A stretch of 52,408 nt of DNA from Planctomycetaceae bacterium (GTDB taxonomy: Bacteria; Planctomycetota; Planctomycetia; Pirellulales; Lacipirellulaceae). The stretch lies in the NCBI GenBank assembly GCA_002702655.1, contig PABB01000006.1, positions 1 through 52,408 on the forward strand, written 5' to 3'. The translations under genes and the position numbers were made by a program. Shown piece after piece: positions 16,170 through 25,707 of this stretch (positions are counted from its first letter, which is position 1; every line of letters starts with the position of its first letter). The notes below the pieces were generated by a model. The model was not told where the DNA came from. It did no database searches and saw nothing but the letters and a program-made list of their open reading frames with translations.

Positions 16170-17075
16170 ATGAAAGCAATCCAATACGATGAATTCGGGG
16201 GCCCCGAGGTTCTGAAGGCCGTCGACATCGACGCTCCGCATGCCGGGGCCGGACAGGTTCGAATCGACGTTCGCGCCGCTGGAGTCAACCCTGCGGATTG
16301 GAAACGTTTTACCGGGCTATTCCGCGATTTCATGCCGATCGAATTTCCCTCCGGGGTTGGATTCGAAGCTGCAGGGATCGTTGACGAGGTTGGCGAGGAG
16401 GTAACGGGCGTGGCGGCCGGCGATGCCGTGTTTGGACTCGGCAGCAATACGCTGGCGGAACATGCTGTGCTTTCCAGCTGGGCAGCCAAGCCAGATTGCA
16501 TGTCATTTGAGGTCGCCGGGGGCCTGGCAGTGGTTGCGGAAACCGGGCTGCGCAGCATCGACCAGATTGGTGTGAAGAAAGGGCAAACGCTGCTGGTAAG
16601 TGGCGCCTCGGGCGGCGTCGGATCGGCCGTGATCCAATTCGCGCGCTATCGCGGGATTACCGTCATCGGAACGGCCCGCGAACCGAAGCATGACTATCTA
16701 CGTGGACTCGGCGCCATCCCGACAACCTACGGGCCGGGGCTGTCCGATCGAGTAAGCGAACTCGCGCCTCAGGGGGTGGATGCGGCGCTGGATCTGGCCG
16801 GCTCGGGGAATATTCCCGAGCTGATCGAGATTGTCGGGGAGCCTTCGCGAGTTCTTTCCCTTTCCGACTTCTCTGCACCCCAGCATGGTGCGCAATTCTC
16901 CACCAACCCTCTGGAACATCCGGAAAGCGCACTTGCGGAAGCCGCGCGGCTCTATTCCGAAGGTGTAGTGCGCCTTCACGTCGAAAGAGTGTTTCCGCTG
17001 GCGCAAGCCAGAGACGCCTATGCGCTCAGCGGAAAAGGCCACGTTACGGGCAAGCTGGTTATCTCCGTTGCCTGA
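16170..17075 (+). CDS. Zinc-independent quinone oxidoreductase (MDR family)
   Basis: A 301-aa medium-chain dehydrogenase/reductase of the QOR group. Residues 1-110 form the GroES-like substrate domain (AAGVNPADWKR, GFEAAGIVDEVG). The Rossmann loop SGASGGVGS (144-152) binds NADPH. The Cys cluster of the structural zinc site and the catalytic zinc ligands of alcohol dehydrogenases are absent, so it should reduce quinones or enones with NADPH. It follows the NmrA-like gene by 70 bp, making it the last member of the TetR-led set, where it would remove reactive carbonyl or quinone products. No further gene is close downstream. Confidence 0.9.
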   Translation: MKAIQYDEFGGPEVLKAVDIDAPHAGAGQVRIDVRAAGVNPADWKRFTGLFRDFMPIEFPSGVGFEAAGIVDEVGEEVTGVAAGDAVFGLGSNTLAEHAVLSSWAAKPDCMSFEVAGGLAVVAETGLRSIDQIGVKKGQTLLVSGASGGVGSAVIQFARYRGITVIGTAREPKHDYLRGLGAIPTTYGPGLSDRVSELAPQGVDAALDLAGSGNIPELIEIVGEPSRVLSLSDFSAPQHGAQFSTNPLEHPESALAEAARLYSEGVVRLHVERVFPLAQARDAYALSGKGHVTGKLVISVA

Positions 17076-17361
17076 CCTTGGAGGGGGAGCCGTAGCAACG
17101 CACGATCGAATCAGCGATCCACTCCGGTTTCGAATTGTTATAGGCATCTCGCATGGATCGCCCTCGGATTGCGACAACCAGAGGTGTTCCGACTTGCTCT
17201 TGGGCATTCGATCGGATCGATACGACCGCGGCCGATGCAGAATACACATCTTACAACAAGACGCAGACGCTCGAGACGTTGCGAAACCTAAGTGTCTATC
17301 CGTCTTGAATGTCGACAACGGCCCCGCCAACGGCATTCCATGACCACAAGGAGCGTCTTGA
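17076..17361. other. Intergenic leader of the first RND operon
   Basis: About 285 bp without a supported gene. A short minus-strand frame is open but shows no family features. No TGACC(N4)GGTCA-type operator was seen here, so local TetR control of the first pump is not evident. AAGGAG for the next gene lies at 17348-17353. Confidence 0.4.
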
Positions 17362-18840
17362 TTGAAATCGACAAACGAAAATCCAATCGAAGCTGAAGCC
17401 GCCAAGACTTCTGGCCGTCATTGCCGAGAAATCGAACCTTTGGCGAGATCGACTACGTGGTTAGGAGGATTGCTCGTGGCTGCAGTTCTCGCCGGGTGTG
17501 ACAGCGTTGACCAAAAACGTCCCCCTGCGGCTCCTGCTGTCGTCACAGTTGCCACGCCCGTGACAAAGCAGATCGTTGAATGGGACTCATACACCGCTCG
17601 GCTGGAACCTGTAGAGTTCGTCGAAGTTCGTGCTCGTGTTAGCGGCTATCTGCAATCGATTCACTTCTCCGAAGGGCAGCTTGTCGAAGAGGGTGACCTG
17701 CTGTTTGTAATTGACCCAAGACAATTTGAAGCTGCACTCGACAGCGCGGAGGCGACGCTGGAAGAGGCTCGCGCACAACTCTCCAAAGCAACGGCGTCGA
17801 TGTCGCGGGCGGAAGCGCAGCTTGTCAAGGCGATTGCGAACCGACACCTGACAGAACGGCGAGTTCAACGTGCACGTTCGGTCAGAGCACAAAACGCAGT
17901 CACGGAGGAAGAAGTCGACATTCGCGAAGGCGAGTACTTGCAAGCAAAAGCTGACGTCGAGGGCACGAAGGCTGCCGTTGCCGAGGCAAAGGCTGCCATC
18001 ACAGCCGCTTCAGCGGCCGTAGAGACCGCCAAGGCTTCCGTGCGGACTGCCGAGCTAAACCTAAGCTACACCAAGATTCGGGCGCCAATAGCGGGCCGGA
18101 TCAGTGACCATCGCGTGACGGACGGAAACCTCATCAGCGGCGGTTCGGCTCAGTCAACGTTGCTGACCACGATCACATCGCTTGATCCGATTCATTGCAC
18201 ATTCGATGCGAGCGAAGCGGAAGTGCTGAAGTACACCCGTCTGAGTCAAGCCGGAACGCGTGAGAGCGCTCGTGAGATTAAGTTCCCGGTCTACCTTGCG
18301 TTGGCTGATGAGGAGGGCTTCCCACACGTCGGACACATCGACTTTGTCGACAATCGCTTTGACCCCGACAGCGCAACTATGCGAGCGAAGGCGATTTTTC
18401 CAAACTCGAACATCAACCTTGTTCCGGGCCTCTTCGCAACGCTTCGGATTCCCGGCAGCGGCAGTCACGAAGCGGTGCTGATCCCCGACGAGGCAGTTGG
18501 AACGGATCAATCACAACAGTTTGTGTTGGTCGTCGATGACGAGAAAAAGGTCGATCTAGTGGTCGTCGAGCTGGGGCCGATCGTCAACGGTCTGCGCGTC
18601 GTGCGAAGTGGGCTGGCGGGCGACGAGCAAGTTGTCACTCGCGGTCTGCAACGTGTTCGACCTGGCGCGACTGTCAATCCGGAAGTCGAAACTCTGCAGG
18701 TCGTCGACGATGGATTGCCCGATTCTTACGAGCCGATTCCACGTGAAGACTGGTTGACCCATCCGCCAGACGCGCTGCCGTCGAGTGACACTCAGGAACC
18801 AGAATCAACGGAGAGCAACGCAGAGGAGTCGGCAGAATGA
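17362..18840 (+). CDS. RND efflux periplasmic adaptor (membrane fusion protein), AcrA-type lipoprotein
   Basis: A 492-aa adaptor that links an RND pump to an outer-membrane channel. Translation starts at TTG 17362, 8 bases after AAGGAG. A lipobox LAGC (43-46) follows a hydrophobic stretch, so it is likely a lipoprotein anchored at Cys46. The first lipoyl half (VRARVSGYLQSIHFSEGQLV), a long alanine-rich alpha-helical hairpin (about 130-240, many A/E/K heptads) and the second lipoyl half (YTKIRAPIAGRISDH) follow in the usual order. A beta-barrel and membrane-proximal domain come next, then an unusual acidic Ser/Glu-rich tail of ~40 residues. Its stop overlaps the start of the RND permease (ATGA). 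Confidence 0.94.
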   Translation: MKSTNENPIEAEAAKTSGRHCREIEPLARSTTWLGGLLVAAVLAGCDSVDQKRPPAAPAVVTVATPVTKQIVEWDSYTARLEPVEFVEVRARVSGYLQSIHFSEGQLVEEGDLLFVIDPRQFEAALDSAEATLEEARAQLSKATASMSRAEAQLVKAIANRHLTERRVQRARSVRAQNAVTEEEVDIREGEYLQAKADVEGTKAAVAEAKAAITAASAAVETAKASVRTAELNLSYTKIRAPIAGRISDHRVTDGNLISGGSAQSTLLTTITSLDPIHCTFDASEAEVLKYTRLSQAGTRESAREIKFPVYLALADEEGFPHVGHIDFVDNRFDPDSATMRAKAIFPNSNINLVPGLFATLRIPGSGSHEAVLIPDEAVGTDQSQQFVLVVDDEKKVDLVVVELGPIVNGLRVVRSGLAGDEQVVTRGLQRVRPGATVNPEVETLQVVDDGLPDSYEPIPREDWLTHPPDALPSSDTQEPESTESNAEESAE

Positions 18841-21800
18841 AGTTCTCCCACTTCTTTATCGACCGACCGATCTTTGCGTCCGTGCTGTCGATCCTGATTG
18901 TGCTTGTCGGCGGAATCACCTACTTCGCGCTGCCCGTTTCTCAGTACCCGGAAATTGCTCCGCCGACTATCAGCGTCGCGGCCAGCTATCCAGGAGCGAC
19001 GCCGGAGACAATCGCGGACACGGTCGCCACCCCGATCGAACAGGAGATGAACGGCGTCGACAACATGCTCTACATGGAATCGTCATCGGGAGCGGACGGC
19101 ACAATGCAACTCACGGTGACGTTCGAGCTGGGAACAGATCTGGACGATGCTCAAGTACTCGTGCAAAACCGGGTCTCAATCGCCGAGGCTCGATTGCCAG
19201 AACAAGTCCGGCAAATAGGTGTCACGACCCGAAAGCGGTCGCCGAACTTCCTGATGCTCGTGCATTTGATTTCGCCCGATTCCAGTCGCGATCAGCTTTA
19301 CATGAGCAACTACGCCTATCTGCGTGTTCGCGACGTGTTAGCCAGACTGGATGGCGTGGGCGACATATCAATTTCAGGTGGCAGCGAATACAGCATGCGA
19401 ATCTGGCTGGACATCGAGAAAATGGCGATTCTCGATCTGACGCCGGGGGACGTGGTGGCTGCGATCCGTCAGCAGAATGTTCAAGTCGCAGCGGGAACCA
19501 TCGGGCAGCCGCCGATCGAACAACAAGGCGCGTTTCAGTTGAGCGTCAATACTCAGGGGCGCCTTCGAGATCCGGGCGAGTTCCGCAACATCATCGTCAA
19601 ACGCACGACCGATGGTCAGGTGGTACGTGTTCGGGATGTCGCACGTGTGGAACTCGGAGCACAGAACTACGCTCAGAACAGTTACCTGAACGGCCAGCCG
19701 GCGATCGCTCTGTTGTTGTTCCAGCGACCTGGCAGCAACGCCGTCGATGCGGCGGCAGAAGTCAAGGCGGCGATGGAGGAGTTGCGAATCGAGTTTCCAC
19801 AAGGCGTCGACTATCGCATCGCCTACAACCCAACCGACTTTGTGGAAGAATCGATCGACGAAGTCTTCACGACGCTGCTCATTTCCGCAGCGCTCGTTGT
19901 TCTTACGGTATTCCTCTTCCTGCAAGGCTGGCGGCCAACGATCGTGCCCGTTGTGGCGATCCCGATTTCACTGATCGGAACCTTCGCCATGATGCAGGTC
20001 CTGGGATTGAGCCTCAACAGCCTGTCGTTGTTTGGACTTGTTTTGGCGATCGGCATCGTCGTCGATGACGCGATCGTGGTCGTCGAAAACGTGGAGCGCT
20101 TGATCGCCGAAGGACTGTCGCCGAAGGAAGCGACCCATCGGGCAATGACCGAAGTCAATTCGGCCCTGATCGCGACGACGCTCGTTCTGATCGCGGTGTT
20201 CGTTCCGACTGCGTTCGTATCCGGTATCAGCGGTCAGTTCTATCGCCAGTTCGCGTTGACCATCTCCATCTCGACCGCGATCTCTACCTTCGTTTCGCTG
20301 ACGCTCAGTCCCGCGCTATGTGGGATCCTACTCAAACCGAACAACAACAAGGCCCATTGGTTCGACCGCCTCCTCGATCTATTGTTCGGCTGGTTCTTCC
20401 GGCTCTTTAACAAGGTATTCAATTGGGGAAGCAACCTCTATTCGCGAGCCGTCTCGAAAGTCCTTCGTCTCAGCGCCATTGCCCTGCTGCTCTATGTCGC
20501 GCTGATCGGTCTCACCGGCTACGGTTTTCAAGCAGTTCCCACCGGCTTCATCCCGCCGCAGGATCAGGGTTTTGTCATTGTCAGCATGCAATTGCCGGAC
20601 GGAGCATCGCTGGCACGAACCGACGATGCAACGCAGCGGGCATCTGAGATTCTCAGCAAGACGCCTGGCATCCGCGATGTTGTCGCCATCTCGGGTTTCT
20701 CTGGTGCGACGTTCGCCGCCGCGCCGAACGTCGCTGCGATGTTTGTGATTCTTGAGGACTCGCGCGAACGGAGCAAGAAGGGACTCGGCGTCGGCCCGAT
20801 CATGGCACAGATGCAGCAACGCCTGTCGGCGATTCAGGAAGCACATGTGTTTGTGATTCCGCCCCCCCCTGTTCGAGGCATCGGCACCGGCGGCGGATTC
20901 AAGATGTACGTGCAGGATCGTGGAGACGTTGGGGTGCAGGCACTCAATCAAGCGACGATGGAGATGGTCGCGGACGCCAATGAACAACCTGAAATCGCGT
21001 TGGCGTACACCAACTTTCGCGGGGCGGCGCCACGAGTCTCGACCGAAATCGACCGCACGAAAGCGCAGATGTTGAACCTCTCGATGAGCAGCGTCTTCGA
21101 GGCGATGCAGGTCTACCTTGGTTCGTTGTATGTGAACGACTTCAATTACCTCGGCCGCACCTACCGCGTGACAGTGCAGGCCGAGTCCGACTTTCGCGAC
21201 GAAACAACGGACATCCTCCGCTTGAGAACTCGAAGTGGCAATGGAGCGGTCGTTCCGCTCGGTTCCGTCGCCCGCGTCAAACGGTCTGCCGGCCCCGATC
21301 GACTCGTAAGATTTAACATGTACCCGGCGGCCGACATAAGCGGCAGCGCACTGCCCGGCGTGAGCACCGGTCAAACGCTGAGTACAATGGAGCAACTCGC
21401 CGAATCAAAACTGCCCAATGGATTCGGGTACGAATGGACTGATCTTTCGCGTCAGCAGAAGATGGCTGGCAACACTGCGATCTACCTGTTTCCGCTTGCG
21501 GTGTTGTTTGCATTCTTGGCCTTGTCGGCTCAATACGAAAGCTGGTCATTGCCACTTGCGGTCATTCTGATTGTACCGCTCTGCATTCTGTTCGCGCTTG
21601 CTGGTATTTGGTTGCGTGGAATGGACAACAACATCCTCACGCAGATCGGCTTTGTCGTGTTGGTGGGTTTGGCGTGTAAGAACGCGATTCTGATCGTCGA
21701 GTTCGCGAAGCAGGAAGAAGACTCTGGCAAGAACCGGTTTGACGCGGCCGTCGAAGCGTGCCGTTTGCGCTTGCGGCCGATTCTGATGACGGCGATTTCG

Positions 21801-22226
21801 TTCATTCTAGGTGTCTTTCCGCTCTTGATCGCCACCGGAGCCGGATTTGAGATGCGGCGAGTTCTCGGCACGGCTGTTTTCAGCGGAATGGTCGGCGTCA
21901 CGCTCGTCGGGCTGTTTCTGACGCCCGTGTTTTATGTTGTGATTCGTAGATTCGCAGCTCAGCCGAACTCTGCACTGCATTTGCAGCCATCCGCAACGTC
22001 CAGTTCACACGGACCAGCGCAGGCTGAAGAACGTAACAAGATCGTAGCGAACGGACGCAGCGAAGCGGAAGAGAGCGACAACAAACCGCGGGAGACGTCC
22101 AGTGAAAAGCCCGCGTTTGAAGAATCCACGTCCGCCGAGGCTGACGTTAGCTCTGACAAGGTCTCCCGCAAACGCGACGTCGAGACAGAATCGGAAGCGA
22201 AAGCGGAAGAAGGCAAGTCGGCATGA
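18837..22226 (+). CDS. RND multidrug efflux permease, HAE1/AcrB-type, with charged C-terminal tail
   Basis: A 1129-aa inner-membrane proton/drug antiporter. It starts with the family-typical FSHFFIDRPIFASVLSI. Periplasmic porter domains follow the first helix (YPEIAPPTISV, YPGATPETIADTV). The TM4 proton-relay motif GIVVDDAIVVVENVE lies near residue 407, with the two key aspartates present. The second half repeats the architecture (GFIPPQDQGFVIV, then LVGLACKNAILIVEFAKQ). The normal protein would end near residue 1040; here an extra ~85 residues follow, very rich in Glu, Ser, Lys and Ala (SEAEESDNKPRETSSEK), probably a cytoplasmic tail not seen in AcrB. It is co-translated with the adaptor. 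The substrate is unknown. Confidence 0.95.
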   Translation: MKFSHFFIDRPIFASVLSILIVLVGGITYFALPVSQYPEIAPPTISVAASYPGATPETIADTVATPIEQEMNGVDNMLYMESSSGADGTMQLTVTFELGTDLDDAQVLVQNRVSIAEARLPEQVRQIGVTTRKRSPNFLMLVHLISPDSSRDQLYMSNYAYLRVRDVLARLDGVGDISISGGSEYSMRIWLDIEKMAILDLTPGDVVAAIRQQNVQVAAGTIGQPPIEQQGAFQLSVNTQGRLRDPGEFRNIIVKRTTDGQVVRVRDVARVELGAQNYAQNSYLNGQPAIALLLFQRPGSNAVDAAAEVKAAMEELRIEFPQGVDYRIAYNPTDFVEESIDEVFTTLLISAALVVLTVFLFLQGWRPTIVPVVAIPISLIGTFAMMQVLGLSLNSLSLFGLVLAIGIVVDDAIVVVENVERLIAEGLSPKEATHRAMTEVNSALIATTLVLIAVFVPTAFVSGISGQFYRQFALTISISTAISTFVSLTLSPALCGILLKPNNNKAHWFDRLLDLLFGWFFRLFNKVFNWGSNLYSRAVSKVLRLSAIALLLYVALIGLTGYGFQAVPTGFIPPQDQGFVIVSMQLPDGASLARTDDATQRASEILSKTPGIRDVVAISGFSGATFAAAPNVAAMFVILEDSRERSKKGLGVGPIMAQMQQRLSAIQEAHVFVIPPPPVRGIGTGGGFKMYVQDRGDVGVQALNQATMEMVADANEQPEIALAYTNFRGAAPRVSTEIDRTKAQMLNLSMSSVFEAMQVYLGSLYVNDFNYLGRTYRVTVQAESDFRDETTDILRLRTRSGNGAVVPLGSVARVKRSAGPDRLVRFNMYPAADISGSALPGVSTGQTLSTMEQLAESKLPNGFGYEWTDLSRQQKMAGNTAIYLFPLAVLFAFLALSAQYESWSLPLAVILIVPLCILFALAGIWLRGMDNNILTQIGFVVLVGLACKNAILIVEFAKQEEDSGKNRFDAAVEACRLRLRPILMTAISFILGVFPLLIATGAGFEMRRVLGTAVFSGMVGVTLVGLFLTPVFYVVIRRFAAQPNSALHLQPSATSSSHGPAQAEERNKIVANGRSEAEESDNKPRETSSEKPAFEESTSAEADVSSDKVSRKRDVETESEAKAEEGKSA

Positions 22227-22764
22227 ATCGACTCCTGTCTCATGGCATCGAGCGTCCAAAGACCACGTCTTTGGCGAAGCCGGAGCGGATGCCCTACACG
22301 ACTGGTTGTCTGAGAGATGTTCGAGTCTTACATATCGTCCCTATGGGTGAGACTTCACTGCTCGCGTCACCGGCCAAGGCATTCTTCAAGCGATAGACGA
22401 TCTACGAACACCGCAATGCCTTCTTGGCTTGCTGATGTGAAAGCCATCGACACCACGAATAGCGAATTCCTAGAGCACGCGGTTTCATCGGCCGATGCGG
22501 CTAAGGTCCCCGCAGAATTCGCAGCGGTGTCACATCTCGGATGAGAACGCTGCACGTAAGCTTCGAACGCTACACCTGTCGGGTGATTCTATGAAAGAGG
22601 CGATGGCGTCAAAGAAAAAGGATCTCCTGGTTTCGTCTCATCAACACGGCGAATCCGCCAGCTGCTGGCGACGCCCGCCTCACGCCTCAGAAAACAGTTT
22701 CTCAAAACAGTGCAACAGAGAATCTAACCAGCTCATTGGCGTCGCAAAGATCAAAAACTTGGGT
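22227..22764. other. Intergenic region between the first RND operon and the amidotransferase operon
   Basis: About 540 bp with no convincing gene. Short + strand frames (for example one starting near 22417 and one near 22591) have no recognisable motifs and poor ribosome sites. A perfect hairpin lies at its start (22256-22274). The two flanking operons converge here. Confidence 0.45.
22256..22274. terminator. Hairpin after the first RND operon (possible terminator)
   Basis: CCAAAGAC and GTCTTTGG form a perfect 8-bp stem around a 3-base CAC loop, 30 bp after the permease stop. No T-tract follows on either strand, so factor-independent termination would be weak; it may instead protect the mRNA end. 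Confidence 0.4.
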
Positions 22765-23469
22765 TCACCCCGCTGTCTGATTGCTCGACCGGACGAAGTC
22801 CGTCAACAATGCTTGGTCACGGTTGCGCCAAGGGAGCAACTCAGGGTGCCACTGAACGCCCACGCACCACCAGCGGTCGTTGTCTGGGGCGTGGCATTCT
22901 ATCGCCTCGGCGACAAAGTCAGGGCCCCTGGCGACAACCGTAACGTGGCGGCCAGGTCGGTCCACCACTTCATGGTGCAGGCTCCGCACGTCTTTTAGTC
23001 GGCTAGCGTCTAGAATCGAATGTAGCCTGCTGTCGCGACGGATCACGACGGGGTGCTTGAAGCAACCAACGAGCCGTCGGTGCCGGTGGTCCTCGTCAAG
23101 GCGCCTCAGCGTCCCGCCAAAAGCGACATTCAGTAACTGGCACCCGCGACAAATCCCCAGGATCGGAACCCCGCGCGACCGAGCCGCGGCGACGAGCTCC
23201 AGCTCAAACGTGTCCCGGTGGAAGTCAGGTTGCCCGCTACCCGAGGGTCTTAGGTAGCGTTCCGGCTCGATGTCCTCCCCCCCGGCGAGCACCAACCCGT
23301 CGAAACGAGGGATCTGCGTTACGCCGGACCCATGGGGCCAAGTCGTAAACGATTGGCCGCCGGCAGTTCGTATCACCCGACGGTAGGTGAGGTAGTCCAG
23401 CCCGAAGCGGTAGGCCCAGTGAGGTCCCAGCGAAATGCAAATCCGGGGCCTCTGCAATTCACTATTCAT
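22765..23469 (-). CDS. Class I glutamine-amidotransferase-like hydrolase (peptidase C26 / PuuD-like)
   Basis: A 234-aa hydrolase of the gamma-glutamyl hydrolase (C26) group. The catalytic triad is Cys107 in ILGICRGCQLLNV (nucleophile elbow), with His208 and Glu210 in VQWHPE. The N-terminal LVLAGGEDIEPERY matches the GGxDxxPxxY signature of gamma-glutamyl-GABA hydrolases (PuuD), which cleave gamma-glutamyl amides. Its ATG overlaps the stop of the ATP-grasp gene upstream, so the two are translated together. A ligase/hydrolase pair suggests making and trimming of a gamma-glutamyl-type amide, or ammonia donation. The true substrate is unknown, and no other putrescine-pathway gene is present. Confidence 0.88.
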   Translation of the reverse strand: MNSELQRPRICISLGPHWAYRFGLDYLTYRRVIRTAGGQSFTTWPHGSGVTQIPRFDGLVLAGGEDIEPERYLRPSGSGQPDFHRDTFELELVAAARSRGVPILGICRGCQLLNVAFGGTLRRLDEDHRHRRLVGCFKHPVVIRRDSRLHSILDASRLKDVRSLHHEVVDRPGRHVTVVARGPDFVAEAIECHAPDNDRWWCVGVQWHPELLPWRNRDQALLTDFVRSSNQTAG

Positions 23470-24803
23470 CGCTTCCGAAACTGCTCCGGCAGCTCGCCAT
23501 TGCGGATCAGACTGGCCAAGCCAAAGAGGATTCCCAGGCAGGCCTGGGGGTCCTCCGTGGAGAAGATCTCGGTGCGAGCGTTCCGATTCTCGTTGAGGAA
23601 CTCTTGGAGCCGCTTGAGCCGTTCCTTCAAGCCGATGCCCCGGTGCATGCCATGGGCGATGCTCCTAAGACCTTGCCCTACTGCGCCGTCTTTGATCTGT
23701 TCTACGCCTCGCTCGCAGTGGTGCTCCATCTCTTCCAGCAGGTCCTGCCGGATGTCCTTGATCGCCGCCAACACGCCGAATAGCGGGACCTGCGTGCGGG
23801 CGCCAACCACCCCCTCCGGCTGGGCGTCGATGACGCCAGTGGTGATCATCTGGTAGAGCATCCACGGGTAGTCGACGCCGGATTCGATTGTGTGAAAGAG
23901 CCCACCCCAGAACCGCGGATTGACTTCAATCAGGTGAGCGTTACCATCGTCTCTCCCGTTCCAGATGAAATCGACTTCGGCCACACCGTGCCATTCCAGC
24001 GCTGAGAGCAACCTGCTGGCCATATCTACTAGCGGCTTCGCCTCGACCGTCTCGCGGATTGCCCCCGAACCGCCGGTCCAGGGGTAGGTCTTCACGTTGC
24101 GGTAGGTTAGATGCGCCTTCACTTTACCGTGCTGGAGAAGCATGGTCACGCAGTAGTCGGCACCACGGACGGCTTGCTGCACGATGGGACGCTGGTCTGG
24201 AGACGTGACGTCGAATTCTTTTAGCGTCCTGAGGTATGCTTCGCGCAGCTCAACCGCAGTTTCAGCCCGATGCAACCCAAGGCCCCCAGAGGTATGGGGC
24301 AGCTTGAGGAACACAGGGAACTGCACATCCGGAAGGATCGCTTCCAGGTGCTCGTGGCTAGCGATCTGCCACGTCTTGGGTATCGGCAGACCGAGCCGCG
24401 TGGCGGTTGCGGTCAGCTTGTGCTTCGGGTCAACCTGCTCGATCGCGTCAAAGGGGGGCGAGGCCACCCTGATCCTCGGTTCGAATCGCTCGCGGTACTC
24501 AGCAAACAGTCTGGTCTGCTCATAAATCGGCATCAAGACGTAGGGCGTCGACTCGTCCTCCGGCGCGAATCGAGCGACGTTCATCAGCACCGAATCGAGG
24601 AACGCCTGTGGATTCTTCTTGGCCGGCGGGTGGACGAAGCGCCCAACCGTGTACTTCGAGAACTCGGCCACCATAATCGGCGCCTCGTCGCAGACAACGA
24701 CCTCTACGCCCCGGCGCCCCAGGCTTTGCACGGCCGCGAGAGCTTGGTAGCTCCGCCCGAAGGTGACAATCACCCGACCGCGGCTTGACTTAGATTGGCT
24801 CAT
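23466..24803 (-). CDS. ATP-grasp ligase of unknown substrate
   Basis: A 445-aa ATP-grasp enzyme, which would join a carboxylate to an amine or thiol through an acyl-phosphate. The N-terminus (GRVIVTFGRSYQALAAVQSLG) is a pre-ATP-grasp Rossmann-like half. ATP-grasp motifs are FPVFLKLP with Lys167, the Gly-rich loop TSGGLGL (171-177), the hinge PIVQQAV, and the metal-binding EVDFIW (276-281) and LIEVNPRFWGG (291-301). After about residue 320 comes a helical C-terminal region not part of the core. It is flanked by a coiled-coil gene (81 bp upstream) and a C26 hydrolase (4-bp overlap), a compact three-gene operon. Closest by pattern to the carbamoyl-phosphate-synthase-like ATP-grasp group. It does not match biotin carboxylase or D-Ala ligase. 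Confidence 0.87.
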   Translation of the reverse strand: MSQSKSSRGRVIVTFGRSYQALAAVQSLGRRGVEVVVCDEAPIMVAEFSKYTVGRFVHPPAKKNPQAFLDSVLMNVARFAPEDESTPYVLMPIYEQTRLFAEYRERFEPRIRVASPPFDAIEQVDPKHKLTATATRLGLPIPKTWQIASHEHLEAILPDVQFPVFLKLPHTSGGLGLHRAETAVELREAYLRTLKEFDVTSPDQRPIVQQAVRGADYCVTMLLQHGKVKAHLTYRNVKTYPWTGGSGAIRETVEAKPLVDMASRLLSALEWHGVAEVDFIWNGRDDGNAHLIEVNPRFWGGLFHTIESGVDYPWMLYQMITTGVIDAQPEGVVGARTQVPLFGVLAAIKDIRQDLLEEMEHHCERGVEQIKDGAVGQGLRSIAHGMHRGIGLKERLKRLQEFLNENRNARTEIFSTEDPQACLGILFGLASLIRNGELPEQFRKR

Positions 24804-24884
24804 TTCGCGACGTGTGCATTGCTTAGATCAAGGCGACAATCGCGCCGGATGGAACGCGAGCCTCGGCTTCGGCCCGTTCGCGGG

Positions 24885-25154
24885 CTACGAATCCTTGACG
24901 GCCTGACGGATCCTTTGGAAACCGTTCTTCATCTCATCGGCTGCAAGCATCAAAGCGGCGAACACGTTGCCGGCCGCATCTTCAGTTGCCTCGCGCACTG
25001 GCTCGAACTGCGCGTTCAGTTCGCTGACCCTCCCCGACAATCGCTCGTACTCATCGCGGACTTCCATCCCCGCCAAGTGCATCCGCAGTTTCAGTTCGTC
25101 CCGTTCCTGCTTCAGACTTTCCACCAAATCGTTTAGTTGGTCGCGTTCGGACAT
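24885..25154 (-). CDS. Small coiled-coil protein heading the ATP-grasp operon
   Basis: An 89-aa, almost entirely helical protein. The start at 25154 (MSERDQLNDL) has AGGAG 8 bases upstream; a longer form starting at 25394 would add a non-protein-like leader. Heptads of Leu/Glu/Arg run through residues 3-50 (LVESLKQERDELKLRMH). An amphipathic C-terminal helix (AADEMKNGFQRIRQAV) resembles that of small stress coiled-coil proteins of the sll1863 type. There is no signal peptide. It is the first gene of an operon with the ATP-grasp ligase and C26 hydrolase, so it could be a scaffold or even the substrate of the ligase. That is inference only. Confidence 0.65.
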   Translation of the reverse strand: MSERDQLNDLVESLKQERDELKLRMHLAGMEVRDEYERLSGRVSELNAQFEPVREATEDAAGNVFAALMLAADEMKNGFQRIRQAVKDS

Positions 25155-25707
25155 GACATCGACTCCTAAGTCAAGTGACCTCGCACAAGGCGGGGTTCGA
25201 CACTTTGCCATTGTAGCATCGTGTCCCAGAAAGAGACGACGCATTGGGTGCGGTAGCCCACGACTTTCGGACAACGGCGGGATCTGGAACAAAGGTCCCC
25301 GAATGAGGTCCGAGAGATGGGCGATCAGTCGAAGAGGAAGCGTTGCACTCATCGATACTGCTGCCTGACTCAACCGTCTTGTACAACTCTTCACGATATC
25401 TAAGTGTTAGGTGGACTCGGCTTCATCGCCCCGGGCGCCTTAGGGTAACCGCAGGCTGGACCAGCTATCAATAAGTCGAGGCCACCACAGGCAATCGAAA
25501 AGCCTCCGCTCGGACGGTCTCCGGTTGTCAAATTGCATAAATTGCGGCTTTGGGTCCGATTGTTCCGATCTTGGTGCCTGGCGCAGTCAGCGCGGCGCCG
25601 GGCGCTGCTTTGGAATGGACGTATCGATATTGCCGATGGGAAAGGTCGTAGCAGGTCTGTCGTTCGTGCCTTGCGGAACGACGCTAGCAAGGTAAGCGAG
25701 CCCGGGC
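25155..25707. other. Intergenic region between divergent operons
   Basis: About 550 bp between the minus-strand ATP-grasp operon and the plus-strand outer-membrane factor. Only short frames without motifs are open on both strands. It must hold both promoters, but no clear -35/-10 pair or long palindrome was identified. Confidence 0.4.

Noticed and set aside
20379-21395. A 338-codon minus-strand frame inside the first RND permease
   Set aside because: Rich in His/Arg as expected from antisense reading of a membrane protein; no domain.
22256-22274. Strong factor-independent terminator
   Set aside because: The stem is perfect but no run of T follows on either strand, so it is listed only as a possible hairpin.
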